From: Woodsholea maritima DSM 17123 | GTDB lineage: Bacteria > Pseudomonadota > Alphaproteobacteria > Caulobacterales > Maricaulaceae | Reading direction: 5' to 3' | Length of the DNA stretch: 64,000 nucleotides | Assembly: GCF_000382325.1 (NCBI RefSeq) | Contig: NZ_KB908058.1 | Coordinates: 62,001 to 126,000, forward strand | Shown here: positions 25,753 through 34,468 of the stretch, piece by piece | Numbering within the stretch: the stretch's first letter is position 1 | How the letters are laid out: each line of letters opens with the position of its first letter | Notes under the pieces: generated by a model | Told to the model about the DNA's origin: nothing | Database searches by the model: none | Seen by the model: the letters and a program-made list of their open reading frames with translations, nothing else | Position numbers and translations under genes: made by a program

Positions 25753-26850
25753 TTATGTGAGGACTTTAAGCGCCTCAGGATTATAATCTTGAAGCTCGTC
25801 TTCGCGCGCTTCATAGATTTTTGTGGCCCATTGCGGATCGGAGAGCAGGGCCCGACCCACGCCGACCAGATCAAACTCATCCGCGTCTAAGCGCTCAATG
25901 AGGGTGGAAAGATCGGATTTTTCTGAGACCTCGCCTCTAAATGCGCCGAAAAAATCGGAGTTGAGCCCGACCGAGCCGACTGTAATGGCAGGCTTACCGG
26001 TGAGCTTTTTCGTCCAGCCGGCCAGATTAAGGGATGACCCCTCAAAGCTTGGCTCCCAAAAGCGTCGACTGGAAGCGTGGAAGATGTCCACGCCCGCCTC
26101 ACTTAACGGGGCTAAGAAGCGGGCTAGCTCATCGGGGGTTTGGGCCAGGCTGGCTTTATAATCTTGCTGTTTCCATAGGGAAAAGCGGAAGATGACGGGG
26201 AAGTCGGCAGGAACATTCTCGCGCACGGCTTTGATGACTTCCTGGCCAAACCGGGTGCGCCCGGTCAAGTCTCCCCCATAGCGGTCAGTGCGCTTATTCA
26301 TCTGATCCCAGAAGAATTGATCAATCAGATAGCCATGCGCCCCATGGATCTCGACCGCATCAAAACCAATCTCGACAGCGGCTTTTGCGGCCTTACCGAA
26401 GGCGGAAATTGTGTCTGCGATGTCCTCTTCGCTCATCGCTTGGCCGCGCGCTATGCCTTCATGGGTCAACCCAAAGGGGCTTTCTGAAACAATGTCGGGG
26501 TTGGGAATGTTATGATCCGGGCGCGCTTGACCGACATGCCAAAGCTGGGGGGCGATCTTTCCGCCCACGGCGTGGACTGCATCGACCGTCTTTTTCCATC
26601 CCGCCAAAGCCTCAGGGCTATAAAAATTGGGGATGTTGATATTCATGCTCGCCGCAGGGCGATCGATGGTCGTGCCCTCGGTGATGATCAGGCCGACATG
26701 GTTGGCCGCGCGGCGTTGATAATATTTGGCAACATCCTCACCGGGTACACCCTGGGGGCTCATCTGGCGCGTCATCGGGGCCATGACGATACGGTTTGCC
26801 AGATGTAATGAGCCTAAAGAAAAGGGTTGAAATAGAGCGTCTGCCGCCAT
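25753..26850 (-). CDS. Old yellow enzyme family NADH:flavin oxidoreductase (alkene reductase)
   Basis: FMN-dependent TIM-barrel reductase of activated alkenes, nitro esters and related compounds. From the start at 26850 (MAADALFQPFSLGSLHLANR) it has 365 residues, the usual length; the longer open frame is not typical. Visible motifs are NRIVMAPMTR, QLWHVGQARP (active-site region), EIHGAHGYLIDQFFWDQMNKRTDRYGGDLTGRTRF and the FMN phosphate site near VGVGRALLSDPQW. The substrate cannot be assigned. The gene stands alone and converges with the receptor gene. Confidence 0.92.
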   Translation of the reverse strand: MAADALFQPFSLGSLHLANRIVMAPMTRQMSPQGVPGEDVAKYYQRRAANHVGLIITEGTTIDRPAASMNINIPNFYSPEALAGWKKTVDAVHAVGGKIAPQLWHVGQARPDHNIPNPDIVSESPFGLTHEGIARGQAMSEEDIADTISAFGKAAKAAVEIGFDAVEIHGAHGYLIDQFFWDQMNKRTDRYGGDLTGRTRFGQEVIKAVRENVPADFPVIFRFSLWKQQDYKASLAQTPDELARFLAPLSEAGVDIFHASSRRFWEPSFEGSSLNLAGWTKKLTGKPAITVGSVGLNSDFFGAFRGEVSEKSDLSTLIERLDADEFDLVGVGRALLSDPQWATKIYEAREDELQDYNPEALKVLT

Positions 26851-26938
26851 CGGGGCCTCCCAGTTTTGCCATGGGAGAGAGATGGGGCATTGCTTTTTTC
26901 TTGCAAGTAGAAAGTGATAAAATCTTTCAGCAAGGGCT

Positions 26939-27157
26939 TTAGCCTTCGCTCTCATCCTCATCGCCGGGGCCATCATTGGCGGTTTCGCGGCGTAATTGAT
27001 CCAGCTTGGCTTCGGCGCGCGTACGACGCAAGGCTTCACCGTCCCGTAGAGCCTTAGGCGTGCCAAAGATGACGCGATTTTGCGCGGCCTGCTTGGCCTT
27101 GTCTTTTCGCGCTTTCAGTTTACGAAAATGACGCAAATTTATTGTATCGGTGGTCAT
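26939..27157 (-). CDS. DUF4169 family protein
   Basis: A 72-residue, very basic then acidic small protein matching DUF4169: the pattern INLRHFRKLKARKDKAKQAAQNR near the start is diagnostic. The function is unknown. The ATG has an AAGG sequence upstream. In other alphaproteobacteria the gene often neighbours fumC and a ribbon-helix-helix gene; here fumC lies about 400 bp away, with a small lipoprotein gene between them. Confidence 0.8.
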   Translation of the reverse strand: MTTDTINLRHFRKLKARKDKAKQAAQNRVIFGTPKALRDGEALRRTRAEAKLDQLRRETANDGPGDEDESEG

Positions 27158-27197
27158 GAATTCGCCTTAAGAGGGATTTTGCTAGAGGGAGGGGAAT

Positions 27198-27491
27198 GTG
27201 AAAAACGGGGTAACCGTGACTGTATTATTGGGGCTTACAGGTATCTTAGCATCATGCTCACCAAAGTTGGATCAAGATTCTCTTTGTGTAATCTCAGACC
27301 TAGCCCAACAAGATGAATGCACGCCTGGAAAGTATCTTTTTTATAGACCAGAGCGCTGGGGAAATGAACGTCTTGATCTGGATGTTATCGGCTTAGTTTG
27401 TGACTTTGATAAACCAATTTATCATAAAAATGCTGGCGTCATATGTGCTTATCATAAAAGAACTATTACTGAAGTCCAAGCCAGCGGATAA
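27198..27491 (+). CDS. Small hypothetical lipoprotein
   Basis: I do not recognise the family. The 97-residue product starts at a GTG preceded by a GGAGGGG site. It has a short signal peptide with lipobox LASC (Cys20), so it should be lipidated. Four further cysteines (in DSLCVIS, DECTPG, LVCDF and VICAY) could form two disulfides in the periplasm. Base composition is lower in GC than its neighbours. It is inserted between DUF4169 and fumC, which are usually close in related genomes. Confidence 0.6.
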   Translation: MKNGVTVTVLLGLTGILASCSPKLDQDSLCVISDLAQQDECTPGKYLFYRPERWGNERLDLDVIGLVCDFDKPIYHKNAGVICAYHKRTITEVQASG

Positions 27492-27501
27492 AATTAATCG
27501 G

Positions 27502-27542
27502 GCCAGCGCTCTCTATTCTTTTCGGAACAGAGAGCGCCTGGC
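27502..27542. terminator. Bidirectional hairpin terminator
   Basis: The arms GCCAGCGCTCTCT and AGAGAGCGCCTGGC pair over about 12 bp with one bulged base, followed by TTTCTCT on the plus strand. It separates the convergent small lipoprotein gene and fumC. Confidence 0.65.
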
Positions 27543-27557
27543 TTTCTCTATATGAGC

Positions 27558-28949
27558 TTATTTCGGCCCGATCATGGTTTCGGGGCGCACGACTTCGTCA
27601 AATTCTGCTTCGGTGACAAAGCCCAGGCCAATGGCTTCTTCGCGCAAGGTGGTACCATTTTTATGGGCGGTCTTGGCCACGGTGGTCGCATTGTCATAGC
27701 CGATTTTTGGTGCCAGGGCTGTGACCAGCATCAAAGAGCGTTCCAGGATGTCATGGATACGCGCTTCATTGGCTTGGATGCCCACGACGCAGTTTTCAGT
27801 GAAGCTGACGCTCGCATCGGCCAGGAGGCGGATGGAGGTCAGGACGTTGAAGATGATGACCGGTTTGAAGACGTTGAGCTGGAACTGGCCTTGGGTACCG
27901 GCAAAGGTCACGGCGGTATTATTACCCATCACTTGGGCGCACACCATGGTCATGGCTTCACACTGGGTGGGGTTGACCTTACCGGGCATGATGGACGAGC
28001 CGGGCTCATTCTCAGGCAGAGAAATTTCACCAATGCCGCAACGCGGGCCAGAGCCCAAGAGGCGGATATCATTGGCGATTTTGTAAAGCGAGACCGCCAG
28101 AGAATTTAGCGCGCCATGGGCTTCGACCAGGGCGTCTTTGGTGGAGAGGGCTTCGAACTTATTGGGTGCGGTTTTGAACGGCAGCTGGGTGAGGCTGGCG
28201 ACCTCTTCAGCGAATTTAACATCAAAGCCCGGCTTGGCGTTCAATCCTGTCCCGACGGCCGTACCGCCTTGAGCCAGTTCATAAAGCGCAGGCAAAGTCG
28301 CTTCGACACGGCGAATGCCATTGTCGATCATCGCCACATAAGCGGAAAACTCCTGCCCCAGGGTCAAGGGCGTCGCGTCCATCAAATGGGTGCGCCCAAT
28401 TTTGATAATAGATTTGAAGCCTTCAGCCTTGTCATTCAACGCATTGCGCAAGGTTTGCAGGGCTGGAACCAGGGCATGAACAATCTGCTCGGCCGCGGCG
28501 ATATGCATGGCGGTGGGGAAGGTATCGTTTGAGGATTGGCTGCGATTGACATGATCATTGGGGTGAACGGGATCTTTTGAGCCCACAACACCGCCCAGGA
28601 TTTGAATGGCGCGGTTGGCGATGACTTCATTGGCATTCATGTTCGACTGGGTGCCTGACCCGGTCTGCCAGACCACCAGCGGGAAATGATCGTTGAGCTT
28701 GCCTTCAGCCACTTCCAGCGCAGCCTTGGCGATGGCATCGCCCAAACCGGCATCGAGATTGTTCAGCCCCATATTGGCCTTGGCGGCGCAATGTTTGACA
28801 ATGCCCAGGGCACGGATCAACGGCAGAGGCTGGGTCTGGCCCCCGATTTTGAAATTCATCAAAGAGCGTGCAGTCTGGGCGCCATACAGCTTGTCGGCGG
28901 GCACGTCCAAAGGACCAAAGCTGTCGGTTTCGGTGCGCATATCGGTCAT
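27558..28949 (-). CDS. fumC: Fumarate hydratase, class II
   Basis: Iron-independent fumarase that interconverts fumarate and malate in the citric acid cycle; it acts as a cytosolic homotetramer. At 463 residues it is full length. The signature [11 protein letters not shown], the SSNDTFPTA segment, the [16 protein letters not shown] segment and [10 protein letters not shown] are all present. The start [12 protein letters not shown] has a GAGGAG site upstream. Confidence 0.97.
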   Translation of the reverse strand: MTDMRTETDSFGPLDVPADKLYGAQTARSLMNFKIGGQTQPLPLIRALGIVKHCAAKANMGLNNLDAGLGDAIAKAALEVAEGKLNDHFPLVVWQTGSGTQSNMNANEVIANRAIQILGGVVGSKDPVHPNDHVNRSQSSNDTFPTAMHIAAAEQIVHALVPALQTLRNALNDKAEGFKSIIKIGRTHLMDATPLTLGQEFSAYVAMIDNGIRRVEATLPALYELAQGGTAVGTGLNAKPGFDVKFAEEVASLTQLPFKTAPNKFEALSTKDALVEAHGALNSLAVSLYKIANDIRLLGSGPRCGIGEISLPENEPGSSIMPGKVNPTQCEAMTMVCAQVMGNNTAVTFAGTQGQFQLNVFKPVIIFNVLTSIRLLADASVSFTENCVVGIQANEARIHDILERSLMLVTALAPKIGYDNATTVAKTAHKNGTTLREEAIGLGFVTEAEFDEVVRPETMIGPK

Positions 28950-29113
28950 GATGAGGGCTCCTCGTTGAGCGCGTTTAGTGAAGGGCTTGTCGCCGAAAGG
29001 GGAAAGGCTGACAATAGAAACTTTCGAATCGGGTGTTTACCACCGCGCCACCATGGATCAAGCCTTGGATGATCTTAAGGCTGGATGACATGAGCTGGAA
29101 TGGGAGAAGAAGC

Positions 29114-29449
29114 ATGCAAGCTTTACAACTGAACGGGGCGTTGCATTTGCGCGTTGATGCCCTGACATCCCAAACCCGTCGATTTAAATCCTTGATCGGG
29201 GACTTCTTTCGCATGGAGCTGAAACGTGTGCGCCCCACATGGGGCCCGTTTGAAGTGGTCGTCACGATTGAGCGCACGAAAGACAGCCCCGTTCATGATG
29301 TGGATAATGTGGCCAAGGCCGTACTGGACGCCTTGAGCGCGATTATTTTTCATGATGATAGTCAGGTCGAACGGCTATATATGGAAAAGGTTATAGGCGA
29401 GCGCGCCCGGATCAATATCCGCGCCCGACCCTTACCCAAGCCCGGTTGA
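29114..29449 (+). CDS. RusA-like endodeoxyribonuclease
   Basis: Small (111-residue) protein resembling RusA Holliday-junction resolvases. The active-site pattern is clear: DVDNVAKAVLDAL followed by FHDDSQVERL gives the conserved Asp residues that bind Mg2+, and Lys in NVAKAV. The start at 29114 is chosen because GGAG lies seven bases upstream. RusA is typically phage-borne, but no other phage gene is nearby, so here it is a resident or remnant copy. It is followed after 24 bp by the ZntB-like gene, probably in one transcript. Confidence 0.75.
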   Translation: MQALQLNGALHLRVDALTSQTRRFKSLIGDFFRMELKRVRPTWGPFEVVVTIERTKDSPVHDVDNVAKAVLDALSAIIFHDDSQVERLYMEKVIGERARINIRARPLPKPG

Positions 29450-29473
29450 ACTAAACGATCCTAGGACAAAGCG

Positions 29474-30481
29474 ATGAGTGAGATCAATCTGCATACCCAA
29501 CCCCTCAGCGCTTTTATGATGGACGGCCATGGCGGGGCGCATATGATTGATCCGCTTCAGGCCATGGATGATACGATCCGGACTACCAATCAATTTTCCT
29601 TTGTCTGGGTTCATGCCAAGCGCGATGGTGAGGGCGATGAGCCCGATGCGCGCAGCTGGCTGGAGGCGCAAGACGATATGGACGTTTTCGTCAAAGCGGC
29701 CTTGCTGGCCGATGATACGCGTCCGCGCTGCACGGTTCATGGCGATGGGGCGATTGTCAATTTGCGCGGCGTCAACCTGCATGAAGGGGCCGACCCAGAG
29801 GATATGATCTCGGTCCGGCTCTGGATTGAGGCGCACCGGGTGGTGGGGGTCTGGCTACGCCCGCTTTATGCCGTGGGGGATTTGATGCGCGCGATAGAGC
29901 GCGGCCAGGCCCCCGTCTCGCCGGGTGATCTTGTGGGCAAGCTGGCGCTGCGCTTGGCCGACCGGATGGAGCCCACGGTCGCTGCGCTGCACGAAGCGAT
30001 TGATGTGTTTGAAGAGCGCCTCGACGAAGACAATATCGAAAACCTGCGCGGGGATCTGGCGGAGCTGCGCCATCAGACCATTATCCTGCGCCGGTTTATT
30101 GCACCCCAGCGTGATGCCTTGACGACCTTGGCCATCGAAGATCTAAGCTGGTTGGAGGAGAAAGACCGCAGTCGGCTCCGCGAAGCGGGCGATCGCACCA
30201 CAAGAGTGCTGGAGGAGTTGGAGAGCGTGCGCGAGCGCGCCAGCGTCGTCCACGATCAGGTGTTGGAGCGCAGGGCGGAGCAGATGAACCGCTATACCCT
30301 TGTGCTGTCTGTGGTCGCGGCCGTTTTTCTGCCACTGGGACTGTTGACCGGTCTTTTGGGGATCAATGTCGGGGGCATGCCCGGCGTCGACAGTCCCTGG
30401 GCTTTTCCCATTGTGACCCTGGTGTTAATTGTGATTGGGGGATTGGAAGTGTTGCTCTTTCGCAAGATGCGGCTGCTATAG
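29474..30481 (+). CDS. CorA/ZntB-family divalent cation transporter
   Basis: Membrane protein of 335 residues with a large cytoplasmic N-terminal domain, a long coiled helix (about 190-265) and two C-terminal transmembrane helices. The family GxN motif appears as GIN in LLGINVGGMPG between them. The GGMPG that follows resembles ZntB more than CorA, so zinc transport is the more likely role; direction and ion are inferred. An AGGA site precedes the ATG. Confidence 0.85.
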   Translation: MSEINLHTQPLSAFMMDGHGGAHMIDPLQAMDDTIRTTNQFSFVWVHAKRDGEGDEPDARSWLEAQDDMDVFVKAALLADDTRPRCTVHGDGAIVNLRGVNLHEGADPEDMISVRLWIEAHRVVGVWLRPLYAVGDLMRAIERGQAPVSPGDLVGKLALRLADRMEPTVAALHEAIDVFEERLDEDNIENLRGDLAELRHQTIILRRFIAPQRDALTTLAIEDLSWLEEKDRSRLREAGDRTTRVLEELESVRERASVVHDQVLERRAEQMNRYTLVLSVVAAVFLPLGLLTGLLGINVGGMPGVDSPWAFPIVTLVLIVIGGLEVLLFRKMRLL

Positions 30482-30493
30482 CTCACGCAAAAA

Positions 30494-30516
30494 AAAAGGC
30501 CCCGAGCGGGCCTTTT
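30494..30516. terminator. Rho-independent terminator, bidirectional
   Basis: AAAAGGCCC and GGGCCTTTT arms enclose a five-base loop, with A and T tracts on either side. It lies between the stops of the convergent ZntB-like and sspB genes and can serve both. Confidence 0.85.
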
Positions 30517-30539
30517 ACATCATCGTCTTTTGCGACCGA

Positions 30540-30992
30540 TCAATCTTTCTTGCGGAAAGCGTCCAGGCTGACCACGGTGGGCGCGTCTTCATCGCTCGAA
30601 TCACTTAAGTCCTGACCGGGCGGGGTGTCGACGGGTTCATACTCAAAATGAAGATAGAAGCCGACCGCAGGATCATGGAAGCGGGTCACGGCCGTATAGG
30701 GTACGCGCAGATATTTCGGCACGCCGCCAAACTTTAACGTCACCTCAAAATGGTCATCTTCTGCGGATAAATCCCAGAATTGATGTTCCAAAACGATCGT
30801 CATTTCATCGGGATAAGACTTTAACAAGCTCTCATCTAGATCACAGCGCGAATCGGTTGTTTTGAAAGTTACATAGAAATGATGGGCACCGGGAAGCCCT
30901 TCAGGGCTGGCTGCACGGGCCAAGGCTTGTCTGACAACCCCGCGTAGAGCTTCCTGCGCGAGTTTGTCGTATCGCATGAGGTCTTTTGCCAC
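30540..30992 (-). CDS. sspB: ClpXP adaptor SspB, alphaproteobacterial type
   Basis: Adaptor that tethers ssrA-tagged proteins to the ClpXP protease. The 150-residue product has the SspB core (HHFYVTFKTTD, MTIVLEHQFWDL, FGGVPKYLRVPYTAVTRFHDP), an acidic linker (residues about 122-138) and a C-terminal VVSLDAFRKKD tail, the ClpX-binding motif. The start is GTG with a GGAGAGG site; an ATG five codons later is the alternative. The split tmRNA gene that makes the tag is about 1.6 kb away. Confidence 0.92.
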   Translation of the reverse strand: MAKDLMRYDKLAQEALRGVVRQALARAASPEGLPGAHHFYVTFKTTDSRCDLDESLLKSYPDEMTIVLEHQFWDLSAEDDHFEVTLKFGGVPKYLRVPYTAVTRFHDPAVGFYLHFEYEPVDTPPGQDLSDSSDEDAPTVVSLDAFRKKD

Positions 30993-31113
30993 AGCCCTCT
31001 CCCCAGCATGAACGGTTGAGGCGAGGGTAGCGAAGGTTGGCAGAACGTCAATTCAATCGAGCCGTTTCACACATATGAATTGCACATGGGGCGGTAATAT
31101 CCTATCTCAACGC

Positions 31114-31131
31114 TTGTAGAATATTCTGCAA
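31114..31131. promoter_or_regulatory. 18-bp palindrome upstream of cytochrome P450
   Basis: TTGTAGAATATTCTGCAA is an inverted repeat with a single mismatch. It lies immediately before the AAGGAG ribosome-binding site (31134-31138) of the P450 gene and so would overlap the start of transcription. It looks like an operator for a dimeric regulator. No regulator gene is adjacent. Confidence 0.5.
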
Positions 31132-31148
31132 AAAAGGAGCGACGTGCG

Positions 31149-32558
31149 ATGTCTCATCCTGAAAATTCAAATGCCGTGAAGAATACCTCTAACGCACCGA
31201 AAGATGTGCAAGATTTGTTCATGCCTGTAAAAATTGCGCTGTCTGATCGCCCTTTAGGCCTGTTGGAAGTGGGTCAGAAGATTAAAGAAAATGGATTGGG
31301 CTTCGTCCCGGAGGCGTCGCGGCGTGAAACTCGGCTCAGCGCGCCTTTTTTAGGTCGCACCGTCCACCATATTTCAGGGCCTGATGAAATGCGCTCGGTT
31401 TTGATGGAGCATTGGGAGGACTGGAAAAAATCGCCCGTCGCCCAGCGGATTTTGAAGCCCGTGCTGGGCGATGCCATTCTGACCGCCCATGGCGAAAGTT
31501 GGCGCCGCCAGCGCATGAGCTTGCAACCGGCCTTTATCAAGCGCCGTATTGAGCGCTTCATCCCGGCCATCAATGCCATTGCCCGCGCTACGGGCGAAAC
31601 CCTGCTTCAGGGCGAGCCGCCGGTTGAGGTCGCCAGTCCTCTTTATGATGCGACCTATGAAGTCATTGAAACCCTTCTCTATACCCATCCCGAAGCTGAT
31701 GACCGGGCTAGTGTCCGCGGTGCGATTGAGACTTTGCTGGTGGAGATGGGGGCCTTGCGCTGGAGTGATATGTTACCGCTTCCTGATTGGATGCCGCGTC
31801 ATATGGGTCCTAAAGCCAAAGCAGCCTTGAGGGTTTTTCAAAACTCTACCGCTCAGCATATCGCCCAACGCCGTAAAAGCGGCACTTTCGGTGAAGATTT
31901 GCTAGGCCTGTTGTTAGAGGCGCAAGACGAGGAAACCGGTCAGACTTTGTCAGATCAGGATATCCGCGACACCATTATGACCTTCATCGCGGCGGGCCAT
32001 GAAACCACGGCTGTGACGCTGACCTGGACGCTTTATCTGTTATCCCAGGATCTCAAAACCCAAGATCGGGTGCGCGCTGAGGTCAACGCCGTCCTGGGCG
32101 AAGGCGAGATTACGGCCGAAAATTTGGCTCAATTGCGCTTCACCCGCCAGGTGATTGAAGAGGCGATGCGCCTCTTCCCACCGGCACCGATTTTTGGCCG
32201 GGTCGCCGATAAGCCCAGCGAGATTTGTGGCTATCGCGTCAAGCGCGGGGATATCTGTATGATTGATATCTATCCCATGCATCGCCACCATAAATTATGG
32301 GACAACCCTGATCACTTTGATCCGGATCGATGGAGTGATGAGCGCCGACCCAAAGATCGCTTGCAATATCTGCCCTTTGGGGCGGGTCCGCGCGCGTGTA
32401 TCGGCTCCAGCTTGGCGATGATGGAGGCCGTGATCATGTTGGCGACCTTTGTGCGTATGGCGAAATTCACCCCCGTCGCAGGCTATGAGATTGAACCTAA
32501 GCTGACCATCACTTTACGGCCTAAGGGCGGATTGCCGCTGTTTGTTGAGCGCGCTTAA
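31149..32558 (+). CDS. Cytochrome P450
   Basis: Soluble haem-thiolate monooxygenase of 469 residues. Typical P450 landmarks are present: I-helix AGHETTAVTL, K-helix EEAMRLFPPAP (ExxR), the PERF-like DPDRWSDER region and the haem-binding loop FGAGPRACIGSSLA with the axial cysteine. No membrane anchor is seen. The substrate and CYP family cannot be named, and there is no ferredoxin or reductase gene beside it. An 18-bp palindrome lies just upstream. Confidence 0.93.
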   Translation: MSHPENSNAVKNTSNAPKDVQDLFMPVKIALSDRPLGLLEVGQKIKENGLGFVPEASRRETRLSAPFLGRTVHHISGPDEMRSVLMEHWEDWKKSPVAQRILKPVLGDAILTAHGESWRRQRMSLQPAFIKRRIERFIPAINAIARATGETLLQGEPPVEVASPLYDATYEVIETLLYTHPEADDRASVRGAIETLLVEMGALRWSDMLPLPDWMPRHMGPKAKAALRVFQNSTAQHIAQRRKSGTFGEDLLGLLLEAQDEETGQTLSDQDIRDTIMTFIAAGHETTAVTLTWTLYLLSQDLKTQDRVRAEVNAVLGEGEITAENLAQLRFTRQVIEEAMRLFPPAPIFGRVADKPSEICGYRVKRGDICMIDIYPMHRHHKLWDNPDHFDPDRWSDERRPKDRLQYLPFGAGPRACIGSSLAMMEAVIMLATFVRMAKFTPVAGYEIEPKLTITLRPKGGLPLFVERA

Positions 32559-32594
32559 GTCGAAAGGCTGGGGTTAATCAGAGGGGGGAGGTAA

Positions 32595-32935
32595 AGTGGC
32601 GACTTCTGTTGCCAGGTGCCGCCGAACCCCGCCTGAGACTTGCTAGAGCCTAGGACTTAAAAGCGAAATTGTCGCACTGCATTACGCAGCGAGAGCAACC
32701 TCTTCAGCATAGTTGTCGTTTGCAACTACTATAAGCGGGCTGATATCGAAGCCCACGCGAGCGAAAGCTAACATCTTTACCCATCCGTCGATCCTAATTC
32801 GGCCCCCTAGGGTATCCCTTGATCGCTTTAAGAAAAGCGAGGGATTGGTGGAGCCGCCGGGGTTCGCACCCGGGTCCGGTCTGGTTATTACATGGGCGTT
32901 TATCGCTATAGTCCGAAGACCCTTATAATATAGGC
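32595..32935 (-). ncRNA. ssrA: Circularly permuted two-piece tmRNA
   Basis: Rescues stalled ribosomes by acting as both tRNA and mRNA. Read on the minus strand, the acceptor RNA comes first: an AT-rich -10-like TATATTATAAG (about 32925), the CCATGTAATA segment, a T-arm with loop TGCGAAC and a 3' end CGGCTCC-ACCA at 32846. Next is a 39-nt intervening segment (32807-32845) that folds on itself by ATCCCT/AGGGAT and CGCTTT/AAAGCG arms. The coding RNA then begins with GGGGCCG at 32806, which pairs with CGGCTCC of the acceptor over seven bp with one G-U. The outer ends are approximate. This permuted, split form is characteristic of alphaproteobacteria. Confidence 0.93.
32682..32723 (-). other. tmRNA proteolysis-tag reading frame
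   Basis: Thirteen codons plus stop encode ANDNYAEEVALAA. This is close to the Caulobacter tag and ends in the ALAA degron that ClpX recognises, while the N-terminal part is the SspB-binding region. Alanine (GCA) is the resume codon. Confidence 0.95.
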
Positions 32936-32987
32936 GCAATTGATTAAGGATGTAAGAGGCGCGTTCAGCCGCGCGGCAGTGATCGTC

Positions 32988-33365
32988 TTACGCGCCGGGA
33001 TTGAAGTGGAAGACATTGAGCTTATTGCCATCCAAATCACGGAAATATCCCGCATAGAAACCGCCGCCGCGCGGGCCGGGCTGACCTTCATCCGTGGCCC
33101 CTAATTCCAGCGCCTTGGCATAGACTTTATCGACACCCTCAGGGCTGGGGGCCATCAGGGCGATCATGACGCCATTGCCCACACTGGCCGCTTCGCCATT
33201 ATAGGGCTTGGTAATGGAGAAGGCAGCATCCTCACCGGTTTTCGACCAGGTGATGAAGGTGTCCGACTGCATGCCGCGCTTCATCTCTAACTCGGCAAGA
33301 AGCGTGTCATAGAAGGCGCTGGATTTGGTGAGATCATTGGTGCCAAGGGTGATATAGCCGATCAT
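32988..33365 (-). CDS. VOC family protein
   Basis: A 125-residue single glyoxalase-fold domain: MIGYITLGTNDLTKSSAFYDTLL at the start, FYAGYFRDLDGNKLNVFHF at the end, and GNGVMIALMAPSPEGVDKVYAKALELGA between them. The conserved His and Glu that usually bind metal in lyase members are not all obvious, so it may be a binding or dioxygenase-like member. An AAAGGAG site precedes the ATG. It shares a short intergenic region with the tmRNA gene, both on the minus strand. Confidence 0.82.
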   Translation of the reverse strand: MIGYITLGTNDLTKSSAFYDTLLAELEMKRGMQSDTFITWSKTGEDAAFSITKPYNGEAASVGNGVMIALMAPSPEGVDKVYAKALELGATDEGQPGPRGGGFYAGYFRDLDGNKLNVFHFNPGA

Positions 33366-33612
33366 GAGGGCGCTCCTTTATGGGCTGAAAGATGCGCGCA
33401 TCTTGCCTGCGTGCGCGCTTTGATCAAGCGCAAAGCCCCCGCTTTAGCGATCTCTCCTGACAGAAAAATGCTTGCTGAAGACAAGCCGTGGGGGGTAGAG
33501 CGGGGATGATGGCATAAGTGTGACTGAGAAGTTTTTTTACAAGGCCCGCGCCATCAGGCAGGCTAGGACAGGCATAGACTTAAAAAGAATCACATCCGCA
33601 ATTGGAGATCGC

Positions 33613-34458
33613 ATGGCCTTGGTCGAGCCCCCTTCATCTGACACTCTAAGCCCGATTGAGCGCGCTTATCTCGATCTGTTGCGCGATGTCATGGCCCATG
33701 GCACGCTGTGCGCGGATCGCACCGGCGTGGGCACGCGCTCGGTCTTTGGTCGCCAGATCCGCTGTGATCTCGCCGATGGCTTTCCCTTGCTGACCACCAA
33801 AAAAGTGCATTTTAAATCCGTCGCGGTGGAGCTGTTATGGTTCATCAAGGGCCTGACCAATGTGACCTGGCTGCAAGAGCGCGGGGTCAGTATCTGGGAT
33901 GAATGGGCCGATGAAAACGGGGATTTAGGCCCCGTCTATGGGCGACAATGGCGCCATTGGAAAGGCCCTGAGGGTCAAGAGATCGACCAGCTGGCCGGGG
34001 TGGTTAAGGCGATCAAAACCCATCCCATGTCGCGCCGTCATATCGTATCGGCCTGGAACCCGGTGGATGTGCCGGACATGGCTCTGCCGCCCTGTCATTC
34101 GCTGTACCAGTTTTATGTCAGCGGCGATCGGCTGTCTTTGCAGCTTTATCAGCGCTCTGCCGACCTTTTCTTAGGCGTGCCGTTTAACATCGCCTCTTAT
34201 GCTTTATTGCTTGCGATGGTTGCCCAGGTGACGGGCCTTAAAGCGGGTGAGTTCGTCCATACCTTTGGCGATGCGCATATCTACACCAATCATATCGAAC
34301 AGGTTGAGCTGCAGTTGAGCCGTCAAGGCGAGGCGCGCGCGCTGCCCACCTTAAAGCTCAATCCGGCGATCAGCGATCTCTTCGCTTTTGAGTATGAAGA
34401 CATCACGCTGGAGGGGTATGACCCGCACCCCGCCATTAAAGCGCCTGTGGCGGTATAA
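33613..34458 (+). CDS. thyA: Thymidylate synthase
   Basis: Makes dTMP from dUMP with methylene-tetrahydrofolate. The catalytic cysteine is in [11 protein letters not shown], preceded by [13 protein letters not shown] (phosphate-binding arginines) and followed by [19 protein letters not shown]. The start at 33613 has GGAG five bases upstream and gives 281 residues, as expected, with an N-terminal extension of about 17 residues. It is followed after 10 bp by folA, the usual partner that regenerates tetrahydrofolate. Confidence 0.97.
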   Translation: MALVEPPSSDTLSPIERAYLDLLRDVMAHGTLCADRTGVGTRSVFGRQIRCDLADGFPLLTTKKVHFKSVAVELLWFIKGLTNVTWLQERGVSIWDEWADENGDLGPVYGRQWRHWKGPEGQEIDQLAGVVKAIKTHPMSRRHIVSAWNPVDVPDMALPPCHSLYQFYVSGDRLSLQLYQRSADLFLGVPFNIASYALLLAMVAQVTGLKAGEFVHTFGDAHIYTNHIEQVELQLSRQGEARALPTLKLNPAISDLFAFEYEDITLEGYDPHPAIKAPVAV

Positions 34459-34468
34459 GGAGGGGCCG

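Noticed and set aside
29114-29449. A prophage around the RusA-like gene
   Set aside because: Neighbours are fumC and a metal transporter; no integrase, capsid, terminase or lysis gene is present.
32682-32939. An 85-codon minus-strand open frame ending in the tmRNA tag
   Set aside because: It runs through the acceptor RNA and spacer of the tmRNA; only the last thirteen codons are translated, as the tag.
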